Below, piece after piece: positions 11,020 to 23,259 of a DNA stretch of 64,000 bases. The translations under genes were made by a program, and so were the position numbers. Below the pieces are notes generated by a model. It searched no databases and was not told the origin of the DNA. It was given only the letters and a program-made list of their open reading frames with translations. Each line of letters begins with the position of its first letter. Within the stretch, counting starts at the first letter, position 1. The stretch comes from Perognathus longimembris pacificus (lineage: Eukaryota > Chordata > Mammalia > Rodentia > Heteromyidae): the NCBI RefSeq assembly GCF_023159225.1, contig NC_063167.1, positions 69,627,798-69,691,797 of the forward strand, given 5' to 3'.

Positions 11020-11300
11020 ATTCAGCTAACAAATTTTGTGGCGTACCTGCTATGTACTAAGTACATGATCTAGATGCTGGGCATAGGGGAGAAAAATCCC
11101 TTCATCTATAGAATTTACATTTTACAGGAGCCAAGGACAATATTAAAAAGGGAAATGAATATTAAAAAGGAAAAGGAAATGAAGTTAGTCAAAAATTCCA
11201 AGGAGAAAAATTTCAGGCAGAGACGGGAGATAGAAAATGACCTTGGAGAAAGTTGTAGCTGTTGAAGTTTTAGCTAGGGAAAGCTTTCCTGACTTCCAAG
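11020..11300 (-). repeat. L2-like LINE remnant
   Basis: CACTTATTCAGCTAACAAATTTTGTGG...CTGCTATGTACTAAGTAC...GATGCTGGGCATAGGGGAG resembles the reverse of an L2 3' end (ACAAATATTTATTGAGC...CTACTATGTGCCAGGC). Strongly diverged. Confidence 0.45.
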
Positions 11301-11624
11301 AAAGAGGAGTTGGGGGTGACACCAAGGTTGCGTCCCAGGAAGCCCATCTTCAACTGGAAATTTCTGGAATATTGGCCCAGCAGAGAATTAGCCAGAGCAT
11401 GTGGCCCTCATGTGGTCCTCTAGGTGGCACTGGCTCCCATTCTTCCTACCCCAATGTTTCTTTTTGTCTACCTATAAAATGGCATCCTGTGGGACTTTGT
11501 CCAAGCACAGCCTGGGGGGGGGGGAGGAGGAAGGGAAGGAGAGGGGGAAGGGAGAAGGAGCTCCTGGCAGCTGTGGATGGCAAGAACTGGGGCCTTTGTT
11601 CCCCATATTTGCTCAGCCCCAGTG

Positions 11625-11998
11625 GTGCTGGGGCATGAACCTCAGGGTGCACCTTCAAGACCTATAAAAACATCCACACTTGCTTTGCACTTTCACACTG
11701 CCTGCTTGGCTGCACACCTGGACATTAGTCCTCCTATTTTTGCTTTTAACTATTGTGAAACACACATTATGAGGCCCAGTCTCTTCCACTGAGATGGAAT
11801 CCCATGGACTTTTCTGACAAGGCTGATCTGGAACTGAGATCCCCCAGAACTCAGTCTCCCATGTTGTTGGTACAAAAAACACGTGCCACCGAACCAGCAA
11901 TTGGCTAAGAGCTCACAAGCTTTTCTGTCACACTAGCCACAAACCATGATCCTCCCAGCCAGGGAGCTAGGATGACAAGCGTGAGCCAGGGACCGGAC
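11625..11998 (-). repeat. Degenerate B1-like SINE fragments
   Basis: Two decayed reverse pieces, recognised by CTGGAACTGAGATCCCCCAGAACTCAGTCTCCC and a second short tail at 11941-11998. Confidence 0.4.
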
Positions 11999-12584
11999 CT
12001 CCCTTTCTTTCCTTCAATCACTCCGAAAGTTTCTCCACCCGCTCCAAGTTCAGTAGCAGCTGGAGCATTGTATACATTCCTCTGCTGACGGCTTGGCTGA
12101 TTTTTTTTCTCAGTGGTCCTTAGCACAAACCTCTGAAGTAGGCACCCTGATCCCCACTGAACCCCAGAAGAAGCGAATGATGCCTTGTGAAGTTCAGAAC
12201 CAGCAAATGCCTCTCGGTTTGCTTTCTGGCTGCAGGCAGTGCCTCAGCTTACGCAGGGCAGACGAGCCCTGCCTCCCCTCCCCTCTGCCCACCTCTGCTC
12301 CACACGGCTGATGTGGATTTGGTGACTTTCCCCTTTCCATGCCTCCATGATCCTGTACTTGACTGCAGGCCCCAGGGTCTGTCTGCCCCGCCCCGTCCCT
12401 AACTTATTGTCCCCACAGTAAGCACCCCTGCCCCATCCTGTAGCACTTCTGGCCTGCACAGCTCACAAAAGTCACTAGGTTTTTTTCCTCACCTGCATCT
12501 TGCACTTAGTATGGCTTAGTGGCACAAGTGGGCATTGTTCTCCTGAGCACAGAGACAGAGAGGGCTGGTTTTGTTGTTGCTTTG

Positions 12585-12685
12585 TGCCAGTACTAGACCT
12601 TGAATTCAGGGCCTTGCTCTTTTACTTGGCTCTCTTACTCAAGGTTGGTGCTCTACCACTTAAGCCACACCTTTGCTTATGTGTT
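12585..12685 (-). repeat. Partial SINE (right half only)
   Basis: Reverse Geo-type unit with CTTGAATTCAGGGCCTTGC and GTTGGTGCTCTACCACTTAAGCCACA. The B1-like half is absent. Confidence 0.6.
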
Positions 12686-13104
12686 GTTTTTTTTGCCACA
12701 AATCTTCTCTGGCCATCTTCCTGAACAGACAACAGCAAGCAGTGTCCATCCAGGCTGAGCAAAAGGAGAGGCCACTGCTGGCCTCCTGGAAAATACATCT
12801 ACCTCGGTCATTAAGTGGCCTATTGGCTTTTCTCCTCATCAGCAAAGGTGCATCCTCCACAGGAGTCGCTGGGGACCTAGAAGGATCCAGAAGCACTGGC
12901 GGAAAGTGCTGTTGAGTTACTCTGGCCAGCAGAAGCCAGTTTGGCCCCGTGGGTAAAGAAGTATCCAGAGAGCTGTGTGTGTCAGGACACAGCTTCTGAG
13001 GGCGGTTGCAAGGGTGGTAGATGGTGATCTGTGCCAAAAGCAAGGCTGGTGTGCCTGGAAGTGTTCAATACATAACTGTGAGTGACAGCAGGAAGGGGAA
13101 GCAG

Positions 13105-13310
13105 TGCTGGGGCAGGACACAGGGGCAGGACCCAGGCAGGAAGAAGGGGCAGGGACAGGATGCAGGGACAGGATGCAGGAACAGGATGCGAGGAGGAGAC
13201 ACAGGGGCAGGGACACAGGGGCAGGGACAGGATACAGGGACAGGATGCAGGGATGGGACACAGGGGCAGGGACAGGATGCAGGGAGACGACTCAGGGACG
13301 GGATGATGGA
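13105..13310. repeat. GGGACAGGATGCA-type minisatellite
   Basis: About a dozen imperfect 12-13-bp units (GGGACAGGATGCA, GGGGCAGGGACACA). It creates overlapping open frames on both strands that are not genes. Confidence 0.85.
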
Positions 13311-13851
13311 GGAAAGGAGAGGTGGCTTCTCTCCGCGTTGTCCTCAGCTTCCCCTCTGAACTTGCCCTTGCGCACAGGCTGCTTCCCACCTGCCTTGGGG
13401 CAGAGTCTGTGAGTCAGCTATCCCTGGGAGGCGAAGGCCCCTTCCTGATGGAGGTGGGTGGAGAGGGAGGGCTGCCAGGGGGTGGAAGGAGCAGGAGGAG
13501 AGCAGTTTGAGGGGAGTTCTGGGAGAGAAGTTCTGATTTGGTCAAGTCAGGGAGCCCTGGGTTCTGGTCCCTTGGAGATCAAGGTCCCGGGCCCAGGGTT
13601 CCACCCAGGCCTGCCCCTGGGTCTTGCTGGACAGCTAGGTGGGTGGGAGAGAAAATCAGGGATGAAACTCTGCCTTCATGTCTGGCCTCAGGTAGTCTTG
13701 GAGGTGTCAGACAACTGGGGCCTCCCTTAGGGAGAGGAGGCAGTGCTCCCCACAGAGGCTGCTGGGTCTTGTCAGAAGCTGGGGGTGGGGAGTGGGAGGG
13801 GGCACTCTGACCTTGTGAGGTGGCTCAGGAGCTCAAACAGGACAATTTTAT

Positions 13852-14082
13852 TTTATGTGCTGTTGTGGAGCTTGAACTCAGGGCCTCAAGCTCTCCCTTG
13901 GCTTTTTGCCCAAGATGGTACTCTCCCACTTGAGTCACATTTCCCCTTCCAGCTTTTTGCTGGTTAACTGGAGATAAAGAGTCTTGTGAACTTTTCCACC
14001 CAGCTGGCTTGGAACTGCAGTCTTCAAATCTCAGGCCCCTAAATGGCTGGGATTACAGGCATAAGCTACTGGTGCTGGCTTG
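13852..14082 (-). repeat. B1-like/Geo SINE
   Basis: Complete reverse dimer from GAGCTTGAACTCAGGGCC to GGGATTACAGGCATAAGC. Confidence 0.7.
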
Positions 14083-15560
14083 GGCTTTGACTTGCTTCCT
14101 TAGGTCTTGCATAGGGTGAGGACATGGCCGCCTCCCCCCTCCAGGCTTCTGAAGGTGCTGCTTCCTCCCATGGACCTTGAAGGACCACAGCGAGGCAATT
14201 CCCATCCCAGGTGACCAGTCAGCTCCAGCTCCCAAGCAGGGCCGCAGGAACTCAACTGAGGCCACGGGTCTGCTGCAGGAGTCAGCACACACATCCAGTG
14301 GGCCCTTCATGGGGCTTGGGGTTCAAATCCTTGCTGCTGCTCTGATTTACAGGCTGCCTCTTTCTTCCTCCCAGCTCTGGGCTCCAGAACACAGAACACT
14401 TTCAGCCCATGCCAGGCTCCAGGCTCTGGAGACAGAGGAGCAGGAAATGCTCCCAGAGGCCAGGTGCGGCTCAAGCCTCGTTTCCTGCTGCTTGGGTTGC
14501 AGCAAGTCTGAGCCTCTCAGGCTGGTGTCAGCTCAGCTGTGAACCCAGCCACGGGACCAGCAGCCCCATCTGATCAGGGGGACCTGAGGATGCAGGAGCG
14601 TTCCCTGCTGGGCCGGGCATGGAGCTGTGTCTAATGGTTGACAGGAGGGACTGGCATCCCTGGCAGGAGGTGCTGGTGGAGGGGGGTGGGAGGGCAGAGG
14701 GGGCCTGGGCCCCTTCCCTCTGCATGCCCAGGAATGATGCTGAGATGCCAAATTGCCTCTAATATTGTAACTCCTCCAAAAATTATAGGCTGCGTGTTCT
14801 GCCAGAGCCCGCTAATGGTGCCCGCCAGTGAGCCGATGATATTAATGGTTATTTCCTCTTTTCCAGACACCGGGTGCAGAGAGGCTGAGTGATGGGGTTG
14901 GGGGAGAGAGGGACCAGGAACTTGGGAGGTGCTGCCTGCCAGGTACCACAGCTGCCTGGGCACCACAGCCACCACTGGGGCTGCCTCACACAGAACTTTT
15001 CAGATCCCTCCCTCTTCTAAAGGGACCACCATGGGGCTTGAAGAGCCTGGGAAAGCCACTGGCTAGAGACAAGATGCGGCACCAGCTGCTGAGGAGAGGC
15101 CTGGAGGTCTGGTCACAATGGCCCCTTCTCCCAGGGCCTCCCTGGGAGGCCTGGCATGTCCTGGTCGCTTCCCAGACCCCTCTGCTTCCTCTGCCTCTTC
15201 CTGCTTCCTCCAGCCACGGCCTCTCCCACCACACCAGCCCCAGCCACACCATCCATGACTGCGGGGCATTTCTCAGGGAAGCAGCCCCAACCAGGAATAA
15301 AGCCTCCCCTTTCCTGGAAGATCCAGACTTTCTTCCCAAGCCTCGGAATGGGGGTCACAGATTTGCTGGATTGGGGTGGCTCCTCCGAACCTGCGATCAG
15401 ATCACCCACAGGCACTGGACAGCTCCATTCCAGCCTTCTCCCCAGGTCCACCTCACGAGAGCCTCCTTCAGGACTTCCAGCCTGCCAGGAAGCAGATCCC
15501 TGGCAGTGGCACAGAGGCGTTAGAGCCCAAGCATCTCTCCTCAGTGTCAAATCAGGAAAC
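14083..15560. other. Repeat-free intron 3 segment
   Basis: Mostly GC-rich unique DNA, with one AT-rich candidate element annotated separately. Several overlapping open frames around 15.04-15.56 kb on both strands lack codon bias or splice signals I would trust. Confidence 0.45.
14735..14875. promoter_or_regulatory. Candidate conserved element in SYT6 intron 3
   Basis: A sharply bounded AT-richer block within GC-rich, repeat-free intron, containing TAATATTG, CAAAAATTATAGG and GATATTAATGG. No SINE or splice signals fit. Called on texture alone. Confidence 0.33.
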
Positions 15561-15565
15561 TAAGG

Positions 15566-15650
15566 CTTTGACGGGAGTAGTAGTACATGCCTGTAATCAT
15601 AGGCACTCTGGGGATGCTGGAGGACCGCAGTTCAAGGCTGGCCCAGGCAG
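15566..15650 (+). repeat. B1-like SINE fragment
   Basis: Left half only: TGCCTGTAATCATAGGCACTC and GGACCGCAGTTCAAGGC. Confidence 0.5.
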
Positions 15651-15839
15651 AAATGAGCCAGAACTCACATTGACTGGTGTTTTGGTTTTTCCAGTGCTTG
15701 TGAAACCCTTCCCTAGAGTGTTTCAAGGTCAACTATTACAGTATTACACTACTTAGATATTTTAGAATCTATAGGAAATACAGCACGCCACAGGAAGAAA
15801 GGTGAGTTCAAATACCAGTACTACCAAAGGAAAACAAAG

Positions 15840-16831
15840 AAACCCAATGTAAGTGCTGATTCTTGTGGAATTGAGAAGAGCTAAGGTTCTACTGAACTTG
15901 AAGAGCTCTTAATAAACACACAGCTCTTATTCTGTCAGCTCCACGAGCCATAAGCTAACCAGAACCTAGGAGAGCCCAGCTTTACTGCCCCCAGCCCTGT
16001 GGTGGAGGTTGTTCTGAGGCCCGACTCTGAGCCCAGGCCTGCTCAGCCCCACTGTTGGAAGGCTGGGTCAGGTCTATCCCAGGACCCACAGGCCTGTGGG
16101 CCTTGTGGGCCACGGCTGCCACCCACAGGCCTGTGAACCATTCTCACTGGTGCTCCTGCTGTCTCTCCAGAGACAACCCTGAGTGCACAGGGTCGGGCTT
16201 GTTCTGACGGCCTTGTGGCAAACTCTGCAGCAGAGCTGTCAGATCAGGAAAGCGGTAAGAGGCTGGATGGCACCTTGCCAGCACTCAGAAGGCTGAGAAC
16301 TGGACCCCATGAAGGCTGAAACCAAGGCGGCGGGTGGGGGGGGGGGGGGGTGGGCAGCAACAAGCAACATCTAAGTCCACAGCTACACAGTGTGAATATA
16401 TTTCCTGCTTCTCTCCGCCCAAAGTCCGTTACCACTGTGCACGTAAACACTGTCTTATGCCGGGGGACCATAACAACAAGATGGATTAAACCCTTGTTTT
16501 CTAAACAAATAGCCTGCTTTGACCTATCATCACCTCCCCTGTGCTAAACTTGATAAGCTTGCTTATGGGAACTTGGGGTTCAGAAGCCTATGAGCACGGA
16601 CTCCCCCGGCCCCCACGTTCTTTCTCTCTGACTTTTCTCATTTCTTCCACTCTGGTATGCCATTGTGCTGTCCCAGGTTGCAGGTAGCAACATACCCTTG
16701 CACATACTAATAAGCCATGGCAGCAGTAGGGAAATCCTTCTCTTGGAGGTGCAGTCTTATGAGAACCAAAAAGCTCCCTCTTCACCAATGGCTACATCCC
16801 CCTAGGGGAGAGAGGGGCCCACAGAATAGCG
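15840..16831. other. Intron 3 sequence, no gene seen
   Basis: Unique sequence with a (G)n run at 16331-16350. No other feature is recognisable. Confidence 0.45.
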
Positions 16832-17075
16832 TGGGAAGGCAAATGGCTCACGCCTGTCATCCCAGCTACTCAAGAGACTGGGATCTGAGGATCCCGGTTC
16901 AAAGCCACCCCATGTAAGAAAGTCCATGAGACTCTTATCTCCAATTAACAAGCAGAAAGCCACAGTGGAGGTGTGGCTTAAGTGGTAGAGCGCCAGACTT
17001 GAGCTAAAAAGCTGAGGCACAGCGTCCAAGCTGAGTTTGAGCTCCAGGACCGGCACCCCCCTCCCCCACAAAAAA
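16832..17075 (+). repeat. B1-like/Geo SINE
   Basis: Complete dimer from TGGCTCACGCCTGTCATCCC to GAGCTCCAGGACCGGCACCC. Confidence 0.7.
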
Positions 17076-17095
17076 TCATGAAAACTGCTTCCAAA

Positions 17096-17103
17096 TGTGT
17101 GTG

Positions 17104-17145
<42 letters not shown>

Positions 17146-17158
17146 TATGTGTGTGTGT
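17096..17158. repeat. (TG)n microsatellite
   Basis: About 30 TG dinucleotides with few interruptions, directly after a SINE. Confidence 0.95.
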
Positions 17159-17466
17159 GCACAAAGAGAGTTCAGCCAGAGTTTCTCTGGTTTAAAATTC
17201 TACACATTAGGAGGCCAGGAAATATTCTTCCTTAGGGAACACTTGCTCCCTAAAGGAGCTGGGTGTCTGCCCAGCCTGGATGGAATTTTCTTTAAAAAAA
17301 TAAATAAAATAAAAATAAAAGGCTTTGTCAGCAGGATTTTGAATTACAGAGGTATTTGTAGCCAGATTTTCCCAGCTGCCTTTTCTCCAAATACCTACTC
17401 TACAGACCCAGAAACAACAAGAAAAGTTTGTTTTTCATGGTTTCCCTTCAAGAGCCACCTCAAATC

Positions 17467-17722
17467 CAGATGCCGGTGGCTTGCTCCTGTAATCCTAGCT
17501 ACTCGGGAGGCTGAGATCTGAGGATTGTGGTTCAAAGCCAGCTCAAGCAGAAAAGTCTGTGAGACCCTTATCTCCAATTAACCACCAAAAGGCAGAGTGG
17601 AGCTGTGGCTCAGCCCTAGAGCACTGGCCTTGAGTGAAAAAGCTAAGCAAGAGTGCAAAGCCCTGAGTGCAAGCCCAGTACCAGCACACATGCGCACACT
17701 CACATACACACACACATGCACA
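17467..17722 (+). repeat. B1-like/Geo SINE with CA-rich tail
   Basis: Complete dimer (GGTGGCTTGCTCCTGTAATCCTAGC) ending in a CACA/CACAT tail. Confidence 0.7.
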
Positions 17723-17969
17723 GGCACAAAGAAGATACTAAAATTTCAGAAAGGCCTGGAAATAGGGACCAGCAGAGACTGAGCATCTACACCAGCACAA
17801 GAACCTTAGGAAGGATTCTTGTAGCCAGCTTGAGGGGTAGGAGAGGATTTGGGGTACATCTTGAAGAGTAGAAGAGAAGGATTTGGGGAGCATCTTCAAA
17901 AGTAGAAGAGGATTGGGGGCTCACCTTGAGGGGGAGAAGAGGAGGAGTTGGGCATATCGTGCAGGGCTT

Positions 17970-17972
<3 letters not shown>

Positions 17973-18002
<30 letters not shown>

Positions 18003-18125
18003 ACGTGTGCATGCTCATGCTGATACTGGGGCTTGAACTCACACTAGGCACACTTCCTTAGTTTCTTCACCCACATCTGGTGCTCTACCACTTCCAGCTT
18101 TTTGGTGGTTAATTGGAGTCTTAGC
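17973..18125 (-). repeat. (TG)n plus partial SINE
   Basis: (TG)n at 17971-18000 followed by a shortened reverse Geo-type unit (ACTGGGGCTTGAACTCACACTAGG). Confidence 0.55.
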
Positions 18126-18477
18126 GGCCTTGTGTGGGGAGGGCCCTTTGACTCTCCAGGTTCTCCCCTTCCCTCCTCCCTACAGGACAGAGGCCACTGC
18201 ACAGAATGAAGGCAATTAGTGGACAGAGGCCTGGGGACATAAAAGCAGATGAGGAGTGAGGAAAAGGCTAGGTCAAAAGGATTCCCTGGGGAAGTATCCT
18301 AGATTTCTAGGGTGGTTAGAAGGCACATAGTAGGGCTCATGAGGTTTGAGCCCCCCGCATCAGACTGGCACCCAGTCACCTGGGCAAGCTGTGTGACTTC
18401 TATCAGCTCAGTTAGGTCAAGGTTGACCAGATCACCTCTGAGGCCTGTTCAGGCCTTGACTTCCCCAAGGTCTCTGA

Positions 18478-18672
18478 GAACATGGCGCCAGATCACCACA
18501 CAAGAGTGCGAGAACACGGAGCCAGATCACCACACAAGTGCATGAGAACACAGAGCCAGATCACCTCAAAAATGTGTGAGAACATGGAGCCAGATTGCGT
18601 GAGAACACAGAGCCAGATCACTGCACAAGAGGGTGAGAACGTGGAGCCAGATCACTGCACAAGCACATGAGA
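18478..18672. repeat. 34-37-bp minisatellite
   Basis: About six units of the type GAGAACACGGAGCCAGATCA followed by CCACACAAG-like spacers of variable length. Intron 3. Confidence 0.85.
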
Positions 18673-20842
18673 ACCCAGCCCACACCCCAGAAATGACCCA
18701 ACACTTCCAAGTTGGTGGCTACTTCTGGCCATGCCCACCCCTAGCCCTTGTCTTTGCTCTAAAGAGTCCAATGCAGTCCCTTTCCCCTCCCTCCCTCCCC
18801 CCCAATGACATCCAGGACAGTGACTCCGGCGATGTCTGGCTGCTGCCTCTGGGAGGCACTGTCACTGTTTGCAGGTGATGGTGCTGTGGGATGAGGATAG
18901 GCACAGATCTCAAGGCTGGAGGAAGGAAGAGTTCTTCCATGATGTCTGGCTAGCTGTCTAATACTTTCCCACTCACTCTCAGGATATTTGTCCCACCGAG
19001 AGGCACAGAATACTAACCAGGATCCCAGAGCTCCAGGCTAGGCCTGGGTGGGCTTGCCCAGCCTGTTCTGTGTGGTAACCAGCTGGGGCCTGTGGTATGC
19101 TTGCCCTGGGGGAGTTGGACTGCGACAGGGCACCAGGAACCAGGGCTGTCTGGATGCTAGGGCGGCCTCCTGTGCTCTGCGGTGCACAGTGCTCTTGGGC
19201 AGTGGAAAGGTAGCTTCCCCTGACACTGCAGGGAAGGCCCATTGTAAAAGGCCAGGGTCAGAAAGGACTCAACAAGAACACACCCAGCCAGGACAGCATT
19301 ATGAGCAGCTCTGTTTAAGGCCAGGTCGGGACCCTGTCTGCACCAATTAGCTTTGTTTCAGTTGCTCTAACTCCTGGGGCTCTGCAACAGTGGCTGATGC
19401 CCCAGTTGCCCTACGGAGGTATGGACCAGGGCATCAAGTTACCTGTGCAGAGGGGGACATGGAGTCTCAGCTCCTCCGGGAGCAGGGGGAAGCCCCTCCT
19501 GGGCCCACCTTTTGGGTGGAGGTAAAGGCCTTACACCCCTTCTTCTTCCTAGTCCTTGGTGGGTTTTAGTCCCAGAAAAGCCAGGGCTCTACTGGCTTTG
19601 ACCTGGGGAGGCCAGACACACACAGGGCACTCCATTTCCAGACCTAGGTTTTGTGCTTTGGGGGGTGTGGGAAGATGGGGAAGCAGGGAAGAGGGTGCGG
19701 GGAGAGCAGAGCAATCTGGAGAATAATGAAGATAATGAGGCCAGGCCCGAGGGAGTGGGGGGTAAATGAGCAGCCAGCAGTGGCAATCAGGCAGCAATGG
19801 TTCCTGCCGAGATACAAGAACACAAGGGACCCTTACTGCCCACTGGTAACCCTGTGGCTTCTGACTTAGGTGGGTTGGGTAAGGCTGCAGCCAGGGCTTG
19901 CTGGGGCTTCATGAGCAGGATGTGGCTGGCCAGCTTTGTATGTTATTTGGGTGTTCTAGGCACAGGGCGGACTGGGCTGCACTAGGGCGATGCGTTCACT
20001 GTGCCCCCCGGGGCATCTACATCACTGACTTGCTTTGGGGTTCTGGAAAGCTCCCTCTTGGCCTCTGTCCTGGCTCCATCTTGCATGCAGGCATCCAGAC
20101 TCTTGAGGATGGGAGGCAGAGTTTTGGGAGGTCACAGGCTTGTTGGGTCCTGATGGAGTGGACTGGGCTGGCCTGGGTGCCCAAATGTGCTGGGATCTCT
20201 CACTCTAGTCACCCTGTCTCTGCTTTCCCCTGGCTCTGGCCCTGTTCCCAATGTGTCCTCAAGTATGGCCCATGTGTGCAACCGCCCTACTGGCCTGGGC
20301 GCAACCAGCCTTGCTTGGCTTACTTCTCACTCCTCTCCAGAAAGTGTTCCCCAAAACCACAGCCCTGCCCTGGGCACCACAACTCCCCCTGCCCCACACA
20401 GGCTCTAGCTAGGCCTCCCAGGGCCCTCTCCCAGCTGGGCACAGGGTCTGTCCATGGCAAGTACAACCCCCCACTTCCCTATGGCCCCTGTCCTCCTCTG
20501 GCCCGCCTCTTGTCTCACTGGCTCCTTCGCTGTCTTTCCATGGGCCCATGTCCCCACAGAAACCACCCTCCAATGGGATCCCAAGTGACCGGCCTGAAAC
20601 CACAAAGTCTACTTAGGATTCACATGCACTGCTCACCCTCTAATAGTCAGCACACTCTCCCTTCAAAATCAGCCATGTCCTCTATGTGCCCCCATCCTGT
20701 TCAAGCTCCAGTTCCCTTTTACCACATCACTGGAAATGGTGGTATCTTCCAGTTCTGTTTGGACCATGGAAGCCCACGGGCTTTCTTGCTCCCTTTCTAT
20801 CTCACTTCTTTTTATTTAATCTATTTTATTTTATTTTTTCCT
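18673..20842. other. Repeat-poor intron 3 segment
   Basis: About 2.2 kb of GC-rich unique DNA. It includes a chance-looking 347-codon open frame on the plus strand (19898-20941) that runs into SINE sequence; no gene is called. Confidence 0.45.
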
Positions 20843-20905
20843 AGCCTGGCGCTTGACCTCAAGCCCTTGTATTTTTACTTGGCTTTTTTCTTGCTTGTAT
20901 CTCTC
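20843..20905 (-). repeat. SINE right-half fragment
   Basis: CTGGCGCTTGACCTCAAGCCCTTGTATTTTTACTTGGC matches the start of reverse Geo-type units only. Confidence 0.4.
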
Positions 20906-21720
20906 TTTCCTTTTCCCATTTACACAATAGTGTTCCTTTGAGTACATTTTTCACTTGCTTGAAACTTCTGGTCAAGTGCTCATCCACAGAGTGCTTGTTC
21001 TTCCCCACCACGTGTTCCTGGACCTGGGTCTGTCCCTTGGGGCTCATGGAAGACATGGACATGGGCTCCTGATGGACGCTTCCCTCCTGCCCCTCGAGGC
21101 CAGGGCAGACCTGGGAGCCTGGGGCCCCATGCAAACCTTTCAAAGGTGGCCAGTGCCCCTCTGGGAGCTTTGCAGGGTGACCACCAGCCAATTCTCAGGC
21201 ATGCCTTTAGTTCCAGGTAACCTGGGCACATGGATATGGGGGTGGGGGTTCTGCCATCTTTCCTGTGGCCCAGCACAAGGCTCCATATCCAACATGAGCT
21301 CAGTGAGGCCACCGCCCAGTCCACAGCTGCACTCAATGAAGGTTAAACAAGAGAATAATGAGCAGGAAAGCCCATGTTTACAGGAAGACACTGGAGATAG
21401 TTAAAGTTATCCATGTGCCAGCTCAAAAGTGGCCCCTATCTCCCCTAAAAATAAACAAAACAAAACACAAGAAACATATTTTCAGCTAACCACAAAGACA
21501 GATCCAGCGGCCAGAACAACATCAGTGTCTAGCTCCTGGCCTGAAGAGTAACCCAGCCACGCTGCCCTCCTCTAGCTGTATGAGGGTCCCAGCCAGGGTG
21601 CCACTGAAGGCTTGCTTTCAAATCCAAAAACCCCAATTTCTTTGTGGCTGACCCTACTAAGTCATCCAGTGCTGTGCCTTTATTTCTGAGCTTACTTGAG
21701 GACAACCACAAAGGCTATGG

Positions 21721-21838
21721 TTCCTTCCTTCTTTCTCTCTCCCTTCTGTGTTCCCCTCCCTCCCTCTCCCCTTCCTTCCCACCTTCCTTCCTTTCTTCCT
21801 TCTTTCCTTCCCTTCCTTCTTCCTCCCTCCCTCTCTTT
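21721..21838. repeat. (CTTCC/CTTT)n low-complexity tract
   Basis: Pure pyrimidine tract with TTCCTTCC, CTCTCC and CTTTCTTC units, fused to the SINE that follows. Confidence 0.85.
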
Positions 21839-21839
21839 T

Positions 21840-22058
21840 GTGTGCTAATACTGGGGCTTAAACTCAGGGTCTTGCACTCACATGTGGCTCTTGTGCTCAA
21901 GACTGGTGCTCTACTACTTGAGCCAGAAGCCTTTTGCTGGTTAATTGGAGATAAGAGTCTCATGACCTTTTCCTGCCTGGGCTGGTTTTGAACCACATTC
22001 CTCAGATCTCAGCCTCCTGTGCAGTCAGGGTTACCGGAGTGGCCAGTACCTGGCTCAC
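21840..22058 (-). repeat. B1-like/Geo SINE
   Basis: Reverse dimer from GTGCTAATACTGGGGCTTAAACTC to CTCAGCCTCCTGTGCAGTCAGGG. Confidence 0.65.
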
Positions 22059-22333
22059 ACGCGCACACTTGACCAGGGTGGGCACCCATGCAGACAGGAA
22101 GATGGCCAAGCCCATTAGCAACAGGTGGCACAGGGTGTTTTTATGGCTCCTGTCCAGGCTTCATCTCCGACCACTGCAATGAAAGAGTGGGGCAGGCACA
22201 GGAATGACCGTGAGCGCTAGGGCCCAAGGCCTCTGTGGTCATCACTGCAAGATTACAAAGATACCAGCGAAGGTATTGGCAGCGCCTCCATTATAATGAC
22301 ATATCCATAGCTTGATATAGAAATAACATTTCT

Positions 22334-22543
22334 TTTTTTTTTTTTTTTTTTGCCAGTCCTGGGCCTTGGACTCAGGGCCTGAGCACTGTCCCTGGCTTCT
22401 GTTTTGCTCAAGGCTAGCACTCTGCCACTTGAGCCACAGAGCCACTTCTGGCCGTTTTCTGTATATGTGGTGCTGGGGAATTGAACCCAGGGCCTCATGT
22501 ATACGAGGCAAGCACTCTTGCCACTAGGCCATATCTCCAGCCC
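22334..22543 (-). repeat. IDL-Geo SINE with 16-bp target-site duplication
   Basis: Reverse full dimer with T-tail. TAGAAATAACATTTCT at 22318-22333 recurs exactly at 22544-22559. Confidence 0.92.
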
Positions 22544-23017
22544 TAGAAATAACATTTCTGAGGGGGAGGGAAGACTCCAAGCCCAGCCGAGACTTAGTGG
22601 TACCTGGCAGGGAGGCCAAGCAGCCTCAGGGTGGCCTTGCCCAGGGCTGAAATGGATGCCATGAACTCCCTCCTTTTCCTTCCCACGGCAGGTTTCTGGA
22701 CTGAACTTGAGGGCTCCAAGTGCCCCGCAGACCCTGCCTGCCTGCGTTTGCCCTTGGCATTGGATGCTGTGGATTCACAGAGACAGGGAGACCGGGGCTT
22801 CTTGTGGGTTTCATTTGCAATTAATGAAGAGCTGGACTACCAAAGCGCACTTTCCAGCCCTGGTGTCAAGTTCTGTGCTTGGGGGCTGGGAGAAAGCCAC
22901 ACACACTCAGCCTTTGCTTCTTCTAACCAGCTCAGGCGCTGAGGGGGGCCTGCCCAGTTCCACTGGCCAGGCCCACCGCCAAACCACCCCACCCAAGCTC
23001 AAGAAGCCGCCAGGCCA

Positions 23018-23245
23018 GGCATGGGGAGGGGGCTCAGGCCTGGAATCCCAGCTACTCAGGAGGCTGAGGTCTGAGGATCCCAGTTCAGAGTCAGCCCAGG
23101 CAGAGAAGTCCATGCAATTCTTCTCTACAATGAACCAGCAAAACCTAGAAGTGGAACTGTGGCTCAAGTAGTAGCATCAGCCTTGAGCGAAAACGCTCAG
23201 TAAGAACATAAGGGCCTGAGTTCAAGTCCCAGGACCAGCACAAAT
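23018..23245 (+). repeat. B1-like/Geo SINE
   Basis: Complete dimer (GGCCTGGAATCCCAGCTACTC through GAGTTCAAGTCCCAGGACC). Confidence 0.65.
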
Positions 23246-23259
23246 ACAAGTAAGTTGGA

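Noticed and set aside
19898..20941. 347-codon open frame on the plus strand
   Set aside because: No recognisable domain, no codon bias, antisense within a SYT6 intron, and its end runs into SINE sequence. Long by chance in stop-poor DNA.
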